Shown piece by piece: positions 30,023 to 40,769 of a stretch of 64,000 bases of DNA (position 1 is its first letter; each line of letters begins with the position of its first letter). The DNA lies in assembly GCF_000403435.2 (NCBI RefSeq), contig NZ_KE159707.1, positions 421,607 through 485,606 on the forward strand, given 5' to 3'. The position numbers and the translations under genes are program-made. Under the pieces are notes generated by a model. It had not been told where the DNA came from. It made no database searches and saw nothing but the letters and a program-made list of their open reading frames with translations. Origin of the DNA: Oscillibacter sp. 1-3. Lineage in GTDB: Bacteria > Bacillota > Clostridia > Oscillospirales > Oscillospiraceae.

Positions 30023-32449
30023 TTACCGGTGGGACACGTGCCAGATGTTGTCCGCGTACTCCTTCACCGACCGGTCGGCGGCAAAGATGCCGCTGCGGGC
30101 GATGTTGTGGAGGCTCATGCGGTTCCAGCGCTCCCGGTCCATGTAGGCGGCGGCCATGTCCTGCTCCGCCTGGCAGTAGGACGCGAAGTCCGCCAGCAGC
30201 AGGTACTCGTCCGCCGCGCTGCCGCCGGAGCCGAACAGCAGACGCTGGTACAGGTCCTCATAGGTCACGCCGTCCCGGAAGCCGGTGCGCAGAGCGTCCA
30301 CGCAGCGGCGCAGGGTCTCGTTCTGGGTGTACAACCGCTGGGGAACATAGCCCTCCCGTTTCAGCTGCTGCACCTCGTCGGCGTGGAGGCCGAAGAGGAA
30401 CATATTCTCCTCGCCCAGCACCTGGTTCATCTCCACGTTGGCGCCGTCCAGGGTGCCAACGGTCAGGGCGCCGTTCATCATGAACTTCATATTGCCGGTG
30501 CCGCTGGCCTCCTTGCCGGCGGTGGAGATCTGCTGGCTCACCTCGCTGGCGGGCATCAGCACCTCTGCCAGGGAGACCCGGTAGTTCTCCAGGAACACCA
30601 CCTGCAGCTTATCCTTGCAGATGGGGTCGTGGGCAATCTGGTCCTCCAGGGAGTTGATGAGGCGGATGATCCGCTTGGCCACCACATAGCCCGGGGCGGC
30701 CTTGGCGCCGAAGAGGAAGGTGTGGGGCTGGGTGATGGCGTTGGGATCGTCCTGGAGCCTCTGATACAGGGCTATGATGTGCAGCACGTTGAGCAGCTGC
30801 CGCTTGTACTCATGGAGCCGCTTCACCTGGACGTCGAAGATGGAGTTGGGGTCTAGAATGACGCCCCGGGTCTTCTTGGCGTGGAGAGCAAAGGCCTCCT
30901 TGTTCTGCCGCTTGATCTCCCCCAGGCGGTCCAGCACGGACTTGTCGCCGGCGTAGCTGTCCAGCTTTTGCAGGGCCATGGCGTCGGACAGGTACTCGTC
31001 CCCGCCGGCGAGGTCCCGGATCAGGCTGTCCAGGCCGGGGTTGATCTCGCTGAGCCAACGGCGGTGGTCAATGCCGTTGGTGACGTTTTTGAACTTCCAG
31101 GGCTCCATCTGGCAGGCGTCGCGAAAAACGTCGTTGCGCAGAATATCCGTATGCAGGGCGCTGACGCCGTTGACGGCCATGCTGCCGGCCAGGCACAGGT
31201 TCGCCATGCGGACCTGACCGTCCCACACAATGGCCATGTACTGGGTCTTGCCGGGGTCGTGGTAATACTCGTCGACCTTCTTCTGCCACCGGGCAGAGAT
31301 CTCCTTGATGATCTGCCAGATCCGGGGCAGGCGCTGCTCCATCAGCTTCTGGGGCCAGCGCTCCAGGGCCTCCGCCAGAACGGTGTGGTTGGTGTAGGCC
31401 ACAGACTGGGTGGTGATGGCCCAGGCGTCGTCCCAATTCATGCCGGTGTCGTCGATCAGAATCCGCATCAGCTCCGGGATCACCAGGGCCGGGTGGGTAT
31501 CGTTGATCTGGATGACATTCTTCTCGTGGAAGTTCTTCATGGTTCCATACATGGCCATGTGCTTGGTGGTGATGGACTGCATGGTGGCGGAGACGAAGAA
31601 GTACTGCTGCTTCAAACGCAGGGACTTGCCCTCCTCGTGGCTGTCGTCGGGATAAAGGACCTTGGAGATGGACTCCGCCATGGCCTCCTCCTCGGCAGCT
31701 TTCAGGTACTCGCCCCGGGAGAACAGGGACATATCCATGGGGGAGGTAGCCCGGGGCTCCCACAGCCGCAGGGTGTTGACGTGGTCCGTGCCGAAGCCGG
31801 GGATCTTCATGTCGCAGGGCACCGCCAGCACGGTGGTGGCGTTCTCGTTGACGGTGTGCAGCCGTCCGTTGTCCCAGAACTCCCGCAGCGTGCCGCCAAA
31901 GCGGACCTCCTGGGCCTCCTCGGGCTTGGGCACCAGCCAGGACATGCCCAAATCCTTCCAGTGATCCGGCAGCTCCACCTGCTCGCCCTCCACGATCTTC
32001 TGCTTGAAAAGGCCCAGGTCGTAGCAGATGGAATAGCCGGTGGCCGGAATGTCCAGGGTGGCCATGGAATCCAGGTAGCAGGCCGCCAGGCGGCCCAGGC
32101 CGCCGTTGCCCAAAGCCGCGTCCGGCTCCATCTCAAAGATGTCCCCGGCCTTGAAGCCCAGGTTGGACAGGGCCTCTTTCAGCTGGGGCAGAACGTCCAG
32201 GTTGTAGGCGTTCTTCATCAGACTCCGGCCCATGAGAAACTCCATGGACAGGTAGTGAACCCGCTTGCGCTGCTCACGGTTGGTCTTCTTGCGGGTCTCC
32301 ACCCCGCGGATGGCCATCACGTCCCGCAGAACCAGGGCGCAGGCCTTCATCATCTCCTGATCGGTCGCCTCGTCGGGGGTTTTGCTGAAATTCAGCATCA
32401 GCTTTTCCGTCAGGGTTTTCTCCAGTGTCTCAGTGGTAAATGGTCTCAT
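30023..32449 (-). CDS. glgP: Glycogen/starch phosphorylase
   Basis: 808 residues, full length. PLP-lysine motif EASGTGNMKFMMNGALT near residue 650, and the LDGANVE and N-terminal YLSMEFLMGRSL segments are typical. It releases glucose-1-phosphate from glycogen ends. Last gene of the glgB-glgC-glgD-glgA-glgP operon, 24 bp after glgA. Confidence 0.96.
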   Translation of the reverse strand: MRPFTTETLEKTLTEKLMLNFSKTPDEATDQEMMKACALVLRDVMAIRGVETRKKTNREQRKRVHYLSMEFLMGRSLMKNAYNLDVLPQLKEALSNLGFKAGDIFEMEPDAALGNGGLGRLAACYLDSMATLDIPATGYSICYDLGLFKQKIVEGEQVELPDHWKDLGMSWLVPKPEEAQEVRFGGTLREFWDNGRLHTVNENATTVLAVPCDMKIPGFGTDHVNTLRLWEPRATSPMDMSLFSRGEYLKAAEEEAMAESISKVLYPDDSHEEGKSLRLKQQYFFVSATMQSITTKHMAMYGTMKNFHEKNVIQINDTHPALVIPELMRILIDDTGMNWDDAWAITTQSVAYTNHTVLAEALERWPQKLMEQRLPRIWQIIKEISARWQKKVDEYYHDPGKTQYMAIVWDGQVRMANLCLAGSMAVNGVSALHTDILRNDVFRDACQMEPWKFKNVTNGIDHRRWLSEINPGLDSLIRDLAGGDEYLSDAMALQKLDSYAGDKSVLDRLGEIKRQNKEAFALHAKKTRGVILDPNSIFDVQVKRLHEYKRQLLNVLHIIALYQRLQDDPNAITQPHTFLFGAKAAPGYVVAKRIIRLINSLEDQIAHDPICKDKLQVVFLENYRVSLAEVLMPASEVSQQISTAGKEASGTGNMKFMMNGALTVGTLDGANVEMNQVLGEENMFLFGLHADEVQQLKREGYVPQRLYTQNETLRRCVDALRTGFRDGVTYEDLYQRLLFGSGGSAADEYLLLADFASYCQAEQDMAAAYMDRERWNRMSLHNIARSGIFAADRSVKEYADNIWHVSHR

Positions 32450-32473
32450 CGCGTCTCCATACCCGCCGCCCGC

Positions 32474-34231
32474 TTACTTCTTCTTCGGGGCGGTTCCTTT
32501 CTTTTTGGTTTCTCCGGCAGCCTTTTTGGCCGTGTTCGTGCTTCCGGGCTTGCGGCCCCGCTTCTTGGGCTCCGCCTTTACAGCGGGGGCCTCCTCGGCG
32601 GCCTTCTTCACAGCCTCCTCCGCGGGAACGGTCTCCGGCTCCGGAGCGGGCGCCTCAGCCGGACGCGCTTCCTCCGCTGCGGTCTCCGCCGCGGCGGGCG
32701 CCTCCTCAGCGGAAACAGACGCCTCGGCCGGGGTCTCCGAGGCGGCCTCCGCCGCAGGGGTCTCCTCTGCGGGAGCGGCCTCCGGCGCGGGCCAGACCTG
32801 CCCGGTGACGCCGGCGTAGATCCGCAGGTACTCTCCGGCGCTGCGGGCCCAGCTGAAATCGCACGCCATGGCCCGCTTGCGCAGGCGGCTGAACGCGTCG
32901 GGGTAGTCCTTATACAGGTACACGGCCTCCCGGATGACATGGAGCATGTCGTTGCTGGCATAGTTGGCGAAGGTAAAGCCGTTTCCGGCGTCCCGCCAAG
33001 CCTCGTAGGCGTGGACGGTGTCCTTCAATCCGCCGGTCTCCCGGACGATGGGCACCGTGCCATAGCGCATGGCGATCATCTGGCTCAGTCCGCAGGGTTC
33101 GCTCTTGGAGGGCATCAGGAACAGGTCCGCGCCGGCGTAGATGGCCATGGAAAGCTCCTCGTTGTAATCCAGGCGCACCGCCATCCGGCCCGGGTACTGC
33201 TGGGCGGCCCAGTGGAAGAACTCCTCGTACTTCTTATCGCCCTTGCCCAGCACCACCAGCTGCATGGGCAGTTTCATCATATCATGAAGCACTTCACAAA
33301 TCAAGTCTAAACCCTTGTGGGAGACCAACCGGCTCACAATGGCCACGACGGGCGCGTGGGGCTCCTCCCGCAGTCCCATCAGGCGCTGAAGGTGGGCCTT
33401 GTCGGCGTCCTTGCCGGCCATATCCTCCGCGCTGAAATTGGCGGCGATGCTGGGGTCTTTGGCGGGGTCGTAGCGGTCCATGTCGATGCCGTTGAGCACA
33501 CCGTACAGCTTATATTCGCACTGGCGCATGACGCTCTCCATCCGGTGGGCGAAGTAGGCCATTTTCAGCTCGTTGGCGTATGTAGGAGACACGGCGTTGA
33601 CGGCGTCTGCGCAGAGGATCGCGCCCTTGAGCAGGTTCAGATCGCCGTCCATCAGCAGCGTGCCGTCCTCCACCCAGCCGGCGTCCAGGCCGAACAGGTC
33701 GCCCAGAACATAGGGGTTATAACGCCCCTGGTATTCAATGTTGTGAACGGTCAGCGTGGTGCGGATGGAGCGGAAGCGCTCCTCCCGGACGCCGTCGTCC
33801 TTGAGGTAGATGGGCACCAGGGCGGTCTGCCAGTCGTTGCAGTTGATGACGTCGGGCCAGAATTTCAGGTGGTCCAGCATCCGCACCACGGCCCGGGAGA
33901 AAAAGCCGAACCGCTCGCCGTCGTCCATGTAGCCGTAGAGGTCCGGGCGGTCGAAGTACTGCTCGTTGTCCAGGAAATACCACGTCACGCCGTCCTTCTC
34001 CAGGGAGAACAATCCGCAGTAGACGTGGCGCCAGCCCAGGTTCACGTAGTCATAGCACAGGAAGGTCAGCTGGCTGCCAAACCGCTCCCGGACCCGCCGG
34101 TACAGGGGCAGCACCACGGCCACTTCGGCGCCCTCCGCCGCCAGGGCAGACGGCAGGGAACCGGCCACATCGGCCAGTCCTCCGGTTTTACAAAAAGGGA
34201 CGGCCTCGCTGGTTGCATACAGAATTTTCAT
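32474..34231 (-). CDS. glgA: Glycogen synthase with long Ala/Glu- and Lys-rich C-terminal tail
   Basis: 585 residues. GT5 fold: KTGGLADV (15-22) for ADP-glucose binding at the N-terminus and the PSKSEPCGLSQM active-site loop near residue 375. It adds glucose from ADP-glucose to glycogen. The catalytic part ends near residue 475, the usual family length. About 105 further residues are low-complexity (AAPAEETPAAEAASE...), ending in PKKRGRKPGS and a Lys-rich tail, reminiscent of an AT-hook. The tail is in frame with normal codon use, so it seems real. Confidence 0.95.
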   Translation of the reverse strand: MKILYATSEAVPFCKTGGLADVAGSLPSALAAEGAEVAVVLPLYRRVRERFGSQLTFLCYDYVNLGWRHVYCGLFSLEKDGVTWYFLDNEQYFDRPDLYGYMDDGERFGFFSRAVVRMLDHLKFWPDVINCNDWQTALVPIYLKDDGVREERFRSIRTTLTVHNIEYQGRYNPYVLGDLFGLDAGWVEDGTLLMDGDLNLLKGAILCADAVNAVSPTYANELKMAYFAHRMESVMRQCEYKLYGVLNGIDMDRYDPAKDPSIAANFSAEDMAGKDADKAHLQRLMGLREEPHAPVVAIVSRLVSHKGLDLICEVLHDMMKLPMQLVVLGKGDKKYEEFFHWAAQQYPGRMAVRLDYNEELSMAIYAGADLFLMPSKSEPCGLSQMIAMRYGTVPIVRETGGLKDTVHAYEAWRDAGNGFTFANYASNDMLHVIREAVYLYKDYPDAFSRLRKRAMACDFSWARSAGEYLRIYAGVTGQVWPAPEAAPAEETPAAEAASETPAEASVSAEEAPAAAETAAEEARPAEAPAPEPETVPAEEAVKKAAEEAPAVKAEPKKRGRKPGSTNTAKKAAGETKKKGTAPKKK

Positions 34232-34311
34232 GTCTTATTGCTCCTTTTCTTCGTGTTCATCAGAATGTTTCCAATGTCCCACTTCCGCCGGAAAGCTCCG
34301 GCGGTTACAAC

Positions 34312-34343
34312 TCAATCAGGGGGAGCGCGCTCCCCCTGATTGA
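34312..34343. terminator. Perfect 32-bp palindrome between glgD and glgA
   Basis: TCAATCAGGGGGAGCG and CGCTCCCCCTGATTGA. No T-run follows. Inside a 120-bp gap in an otherwise overlapping operon, it may tune glgD/glgA transcript levels. A second small hairpin (CCGCCGG/CCGGCGG) is at about 34286-34304. Confidence 0.6.
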
Positions 34344-34351
34344 AGTCTGTA

Positions 34352-35457
34352 TCAAACAATGCTCCCCTTGGCTACCACGATGGGATAGGTTGCGTGGCCC
34401 ATCAGGGTCCGGTCCTCCTGAACCTTCACGTCCTTGTCGCAGATCACATAGGCCAGCTTTGCGCCGCTGAGGATATTTGTCCCCTTGAAGAGGATGCTGT
34501 CCCGGACCGCCGCGCCCTTGGCCACGTTGACGCCGGGGAAGAGGATGGAGTTCTCCACCACACCCTCGATGCGGCAGCCCTCGCCCACCAGGGAGTTGAC
34601 GCACACGCCCTCCGGGCCCACATAGGTGGAGGACTTGTCGGTGCCCTTGGCCCGGACGGGGCGGACCGGGGTGAAGAGATCCGCCCGGATGGCCGGATCC
34701 AGCAGCTGCATGCTGCGGTCGTAATACTCCTTCACAGATCGCATCTGGGCGGCGAAGCCGCTCCAGATATAGCTGCGCAGGTACAGCTGGTCCTTCCGGG
34801 CCTGGAGCACGTCCCGCCGCCAGCTGTACTGGTCCTTGGCGGCACACTCGTCCACCATCTCCTTGAGGAGCTTGGTGGAGACGATGTATACCTCCAGCCC
34901 GCGGTAGCCTCTGGGGCGGTGGAGGTTGTAGAGCACCTCTGTCACCCGTCCGTCGCTGATCTCAAAATAGGTGCCGTCGTCGGTGGCAAAGCTGTCGTTT
35001 CCGCAGACCACGGTGACGTCCGCGCCGGACTTCACGTGGCTCTCATAGATGTCGTTCATAGGCAGGTTTGTCACCAGGTCGCCGTCCATCAGGGCCACAT
35101 AGTCCTGGCGGATGCTGTCCAGATAGCTGCGCACGGCGGCCAGCGCCTCCATATGGCCCCGGAAGGGCATGGCGCCCCAGCTCTGCTGGTAGTTGAAGGG
35201 GGGCAGCATCCGAAGGCCGCCCCGCTTGCGGCTCAGATCCCAGGCCTTGCCGGTGCCCAGATGGTCCAGCAGGCTCTGGTAGTGGCCGTGGAGCACGACG
35301 CCCACATCCGTGCACCCGGCGTTCACCAGGCTGGAGAGGGCAAAGTCCACCGCCCGGTACCGTCCGCCGAAGGGAATGGACGCCGCGGAGCGGATCTGGC
35401 CCAGCTCCTGCATCTCGTTGCGCTTTTCGTAGGAGAAAATAATCCCGTGCAGTCCGT

Positions 35458-35461
<4 letters not shown>
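34352..35461 (-). CDS. glgD: ADP-glucose pyrophosphorylase-like subunit GlgD
   Basis: 369 residues. Nucleotidyltransferase fold plus left-handed beta helix, but the glycine-rich catalytic loop of GlgC is replaced ([18 protein letters not shown]), as in the regulatory GlgD subunits of Firmicutes. It partners GlgC to raise ADP-glucose synthesis. The start overlaps the glgC stop by 4 bp. Confidence 0.93.
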
Positions 35462-36665
<1,204 letters not shown>

Positions 36666-36669
<4 letters not shown>

Positions 36670-38597
36670 TTCTCCGCAAGCTCCTTTGCCTGTTTTTTGA
36701 TCCTGGTTTTCACGGGTTTGGGGAAGGTCCCCTCTCCCCGCAGGAACACCGCGCCGAAGGCGGGGATTTTGATGGCGGCGGAGTGCTCCTTCCCGTGGGA
36801 GGGAATGTCCTCCACCGGGACGCTCTCCGTGTCGCCAAAGCCGTCGCCGCCGTAGGCGGGGTCGTCGGTGTTGAATACGGGGGTATACTTTCGGTGGGCG
36901 GGGACACCCATCCGATAGTTTTCATAGGTGTTGGGGGAGAAGTTCACCGCGCACATCAGGTCGCGGCCCTTCTTGTCCTTGCGCAGGAAGACCACCACGT
37001 TGTTGTGGTTGTCGTCGGGCACCAGCCACTCGAAGCCCTCCCAGCCGAAGTCGATCTCCCACAGGGCGGGCTCCTTCTGGTAGAAGGCGTTGATGTCCCG
37101 GAAAAAGTTGTGGATCTTTCGGTTCTCCTCGCTCTCCAGCAGGTACCAGTCGATGGACTGGTGGGAGTTCCACTCGTGCCACTGGCCCAGCTCCGCGCCC
37201 ATGAACATCAGCTTCTTGCCCGGGTGGGCCAGGAGGTAGGCGTAAAATCCCCGCTCGCACCGGAGCTGGTTCTGGTAATCGCCGGGCATCTTCCCCACTA
37301 CGGAGCCCTTCATGTGCACCACCTCGTCGTGGGAGATGGGGAGCACAAAATTCTCCGAAAAGGCATACATCATGGAGAAGGTGATGTCCTTGTGGTGGTC
37401 CTGGCGGAACCAGGGGTCCATTTTCAGATAGTGGCACATGTCGTTCATCCAGCCCATGTTCCACTTGAGGTTGAAGCCCAGGCCGCCCACGTCGGCGGGC
37501 CGGGTCACCAGGGGCCAGGCGGTGGACTCCTCGGCGATCATCAGCACGTTGGGATTGACGGAGAAGGCCAGGGCGTTGAGCTCCCGCAAGAAATCGATGG
37601 CCTCCAGATTCTCATGCCCGCCGTACTTGTTGGGCGTCCAGGCGCCGCCCTGGCGGTCATAGTCCAGATACAGCATGGATGCCACAGCGTCCACCCGCAG
37701 CCCGTCAACGTGGTACTCCTCCAGCCAGAAGCGGGCGGAGGAGAACAGGAAGCTCTTCACCTCGCTGCGGCCGTAGTCAAAAACCCGGGTGCCCCAGCTG
37801 GCGTGCTCGCGCTTGTTGGGGTCGCCGTACTCATAGCAGCAGGTGCCGTCAAACTCGTACAGGCCCTGCGCGTCCTTACAGAAGTGGGAGGGCACCCAGT
37901 CCAGCAGGACGGAGATTCCGTTTTTGTGCATATGGTTGACAAACCACATGAAATCCTTGGGAGTGCCGAACCGGGAGGTGGGGGCGAAATACCCCGTGCA
38001 CTGGTAGCCCCAGGAGTCGTCCAGGGGGTGCTCCGTCACCGGCAGAAGCTCGATGGCGTTGTAGCCCATGTCCTTGACGTAGGCCGCCAGGTCCTTGGCA
38101 AGATCCCGGTAGCCGATGAAGTCCCCGTTCTCCCGCAGCTTCCACGAGCCCAGGTGAACCTCATAAATATTCAGCGGGGATGAATGCACCGCATGCTGCG
38201 CCTGCCGTTTCCGGAAGGCCCCGTCGGTCCACCGGAAGCCGCTGATGTCGTACAGCTTGCTGGCTGTGGCGGGACGGGTCTCTGTGTGGAAGCCATAGGG
38301 GTCCGCCTTCATCCGTACCCTTCCATCCTCCCCCGTCACAGCGTATTTATAAACGGTATATTCCGACAGCCCGGGGATGAAGCCCTCCCAGACCTCGCCG
38401 ATCTGAATTAAACGATTAGCCTGTTCATTCCAGCCGTTAAAATCCCCCACCACGGACACGGCTTTCGCGTGGGGGGCCCAGACCCGAAAGCCCCAGCCCG
38501 GCTTGCCCCGCTTCTCGGTGGGATGGGCGCCAAACCAGCGCCAGCCCTCAGTCAGCGTCCCCGCATGGAAGCGCTCGGCTGCTTTGCTGTTTGCCAT
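36666..38597 (-). CDS. glgB: 1,4-alpha-glucan branching enzyme
   Basis: 643 residues. N-terminal CBM48 domain ([21 protein letters not shown]), GH13 barrel with [15 protein letters not shown] (nucleophile Asp), [12 protein letters not shown] (acid Glu) and SHDEVVH, then a C-terminal beta domain. It makes alpha-1,6 branches. First gene of the operon; ATG at 38597 behind AGAGGAGAG. A consensus promoter lies at 38699-38727. Confidence 0.96.
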
Positions 38598-38698
38598 GTA
38601 ACTCTCCTCTCTCCGCCTGCCCCGCGGCGACGGCGGCCTCCGTGTTTGAGAAGCGCCCCGCTTCCCTGCTCTTCCCAGATATACCATATATTGTGTTT

Positions 38699-38727
38699 AT
38701 TATACTTCTTGAAGGAAACAGCGTCAA
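38699..38727 (-). promoter_or_regulatory. Promoter of the glg operon
   Basis: -35 TTGACG (complement of 38722-38727), 17-bp spacer, -10 TATAAT (complement of 38699-38704). About 100 nt of leader. No known operator recognised. Confidence 0.82.
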
Positions 38728-38891
38728 GAATGGTACTGTCGAAAAAGCAGAAAGACTTTTGGCGAATATAGCCAATTTCTTCTCGGATTTTCACCATATT
38801 TTATGTGCACCTTTGGCATTTTACACAGAAGTTTACTGAAATGACCACCGCACAATTTCTGCCAGACGGACCGAAACAGCCGCCGTTCCGG

Positions 38892-38920
38892 TTGATTTTG
38901 CCGTTTCGCCCTGCTACAAT
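38892..38920 (+). promoter_or_regulatory. Promoter of the TSUP transporter gene
   Basis: -35 TTGATT (38892-38897), 17-bp spacer, -10 TACAAT (38915-38920), 40 bp before the start. The 38,730-38,890 stretch between the two divergent promoters holds nothing else I can name. Confidence 0.7.
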
Positions 38921-38959
38921 AGACGAAATCCACCAAATTTTCCAAAAGGAGATCCGCCT

Positions 38960-39772
38960 ATGTTATCCCTGCTTACGGAGACCACCGTCGACGGCTTCGC
39001 CCTGTGGATAGTGCTGCTGCTGTGCCTGGGCGTATTTCTGGCCTCCTTTATGGACGCCATTGCCGGCGGCGGCGGGATCATCTCCGGCCCCGCCCACCTC
39101 ATTGCCTTCGGCAGTCTGCCCGCGCCCTACGCCCTGGGGACCAACAAGGTCTCCGCCGCCATCGGCACCGTCTTCTCTACCGCCCGGTTCATCAAAAACG
39201 GCTATGTGAACTGGAAGCTCTTCGCCCCCTCCATCGCCTTCGCCCTGACGGGCTCCGTGGCCGGCACCTGGCTGCAGCACCGCACGCCGGACGCCGTCCT
39301 GAAATACATGCTGCTGGCCGTGCTGCCGGTGGTGGCGGTAATCACCCTTCGCAACCACAACTGGCCCGACGAGCCCGGGGAGATCGAATTCAAAAAGCAG
39401 GCCGCCATCGTCTGGGCCTCCGCCTTTATCATCGGCGGTTACGACGGGTACTACGGCCCCGGCACCGGAACCTTTCTGATGATCGCCTTCATCCGCCTGG
39501 CCAAGCTGGACACCCGCCACGCCGCCGGCGGCGTGAAGGTCATCAACCTCTCCAGCAACATCGGCAGCCTGGTGACCCAGCTGGCCAGCGGGTACGTATT
39601 TCTCCGGGTGGGCCTGATCGCCGCCGTCTTCTCCATTGCGGGGCACTACATCGGCTCGGGCCTGGCTATCAAAAACGGCAGCAAAATCGTGCGCCCCGCC
39701 GTCATCGTCGTGCTGGTCCTGCTGACGCTGAAGGTGGGCAGCGAGCTGCTGTTCCCTGAGCTCTGGGGATAG
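38960..39772 (+). CDS. TSUP-family (TauE/SafE) membrane transporter
   Basis: 270 residues with about eight membrane helices in two halves. The first-repeat motif (FMDAIAGGGGIISGPAHLIAFG) and second-repeat motif (GGYDGYYGPGTGTFLMIAFIRL) define the TSUP family, which exports sulfite, sulfoacetate or other small organic anions. AAAAGGAG precedes the start. Single-gene unit; substrate not deducible. Confidence 0.88.
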   Translation: MLSLLTETTVDGFALWIVLLLCLGVFLASFMDAIAGGGGIISGPAHLIAFGSLPAPYALGTNKVSAAIGTVFSTARFIKNGYVNWKLFAPSIAFALTGSVAGTWLQHRTPDAVLKYMLLAVLPVVAVITLRNHNWPDEPGEIEFKKQAAIVWASAFIIGGYDGYYGPGTGTFLMIAFIRLAKLDTRHAAGGVKVINLSSNIGSLVTQLASGYVFLRVGLIAAVFSIAGHYIGSGLAIKNGSKIVRPAVIVVLVLLTLKVGSELLFPELWG

Positions 39773-39777
39773 GCCGA

Positions 39778-39852
39778 AAAATGTCAAAACGCCCAAACGG
39801 CGGATCTTTTTCCTCCGCTGCGCATTTTGCCATTTATCAAACAAGGCCTAGG
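39778..39852. repeat. Short derivative of the 166-bp MITE-like repeat
   Basis: GTCAAAACGCCCAAACGG-CGGATCTTT (39783 on) matches one arm of the complete repeat at 48678-48843 read on the minus strand, and CAAACAAGGCCTA (39839 on) matches its terminus; the middle is missing. Confidence 0.65.
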
Positions 39853-39914
39853 CCGCCCCTTTTGGGGCCACCATTTTATCCGTTTCAAAACTGACCAACA
39901 AAGGGGGATCACAT

Positions 39915-40619
39915 ATGAAAAAAACCATCGGCATCCTGGGCGGCATGGGGCCGCTGGCCACGGCGGACCTGTTCCAGAAAATCGTCTCCCTCACCGCCGC
40001 CTCCAGTGACAGCGAGCACATCCGCGTCTACATTGACAGCAACCCCTCCATCCCCGACCGGACGACGGCCATCCTCAGCGGGGGACCGGACCCTCTGCCC
40101 GCCATGCGCGACTCCCTGCGGAAGCTGGAGGCCTGCGGGGCGGACTGCGTAATCATGCCCTGCAACACCGCCCACTACTTCCTCCCCCGCCTCCAGGGTT
40201 TGACGGACATCCCCTTCCTCAGTATGCTGGAGGCCGCCGCCAAGGCGTGCCGCGCCCGTTTTCCCGGGAAAACCGCCGCCGTGCTGGCTACAAAGGGCAC
40301 CCTCTCCGCCGGGCTGTACCAGGCGGCGCTGGAGGAGGAGGGCATCCCCCATCTCCTGCCGGAGGAGGCGGAGCGGGAGGCGCTGATGGACGTGATCTAC
40401 CGCGGCGTCAAGGCCGGCGCCCCGCCGGAGCGCTACCGGGCGGCCTTCCTCTCCGTGCTGGAGGCCCTGTCCGGCCGGGGGGCGGACTACTTTATTCTGG
40501 GCTGCACAGAGCTTCCCCTGGCCTTCCGCCTGCTGGGGCTCAGCCAGCCCGGCCTGGACCCCACGGAGGAGCTGGCCAGGGCGGCGATCCGCTTCTGCGG
40601 GTACCCGCTCAAGAACTGA
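39915..40619 (+). CDS. Aspartate/glutamate racemase-family protein
   Basis: 234 residues. GILGGMGPLAT at the N-terminus; catalytic cysteines in MPCNTAH (about residue 78) and LGCTELPLAF (about 196). This is the PLP-independent two-Cys racemase pattern; aspartate racemase is the likeliest activity. Upstream of, but separated by 150 bp and a promoter from, a dicarboxylate/amino-acid symporter, a sensible partner. Confidence 0.9.
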   Translation: MKKTIGILGGMGPLATADLFQKIVSLTAASSDSEHIRVYIDSNPSIPDRTTAILSGGPDPLPAMRDSLRKLEACGADCVIMPCNTAHYFLPRLQGLTDIPFLSMLEAAAKACRARFPGKTAAVLATKGTLSAGLYQAALEEEGIPHLLPEEAEREALMDVIYRGVKAGAPPERYRAAFLSVLEALSGRGADYFILGCTELPLAFRLLGLSQPGLDPTEELARAAIRFCGYPLKN

Positions 40620-40653
40620 CGAAATATCTCCTCGGCATTTTGCCGGAAACGCC

Positions 40654-40682
40654 TTTACAACCGCCCCCTATTTTGTTATAAT
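40654..40682 (+). promoter_or_regulatory. Promoter of the symporter gene
   Basis: -35 TTTACA (40654-40659), 17-bp spacer, -10 TATAAT (40677-40682). Confidence 0.8.
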
Positions 40683-40769
40683 ACAACAATCCCGCAGCCT
40701 CCGCCGCAGACGGCGCGAGCCTGTACGGATAATGCGAGAGAGGAAAATTCTATTGAATGAGGTGAGCGT

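Noticed and set aside
30881..33310. Long open plus-strand frame opposite glgP and glgA
   Set aside because: Same reason: antisense to two certain genes, valine/glycine/histidine-rich, no domain. Similar frames opposite the genes at 22463, 28292, 35458, 36666 and 40770 were also dropped.
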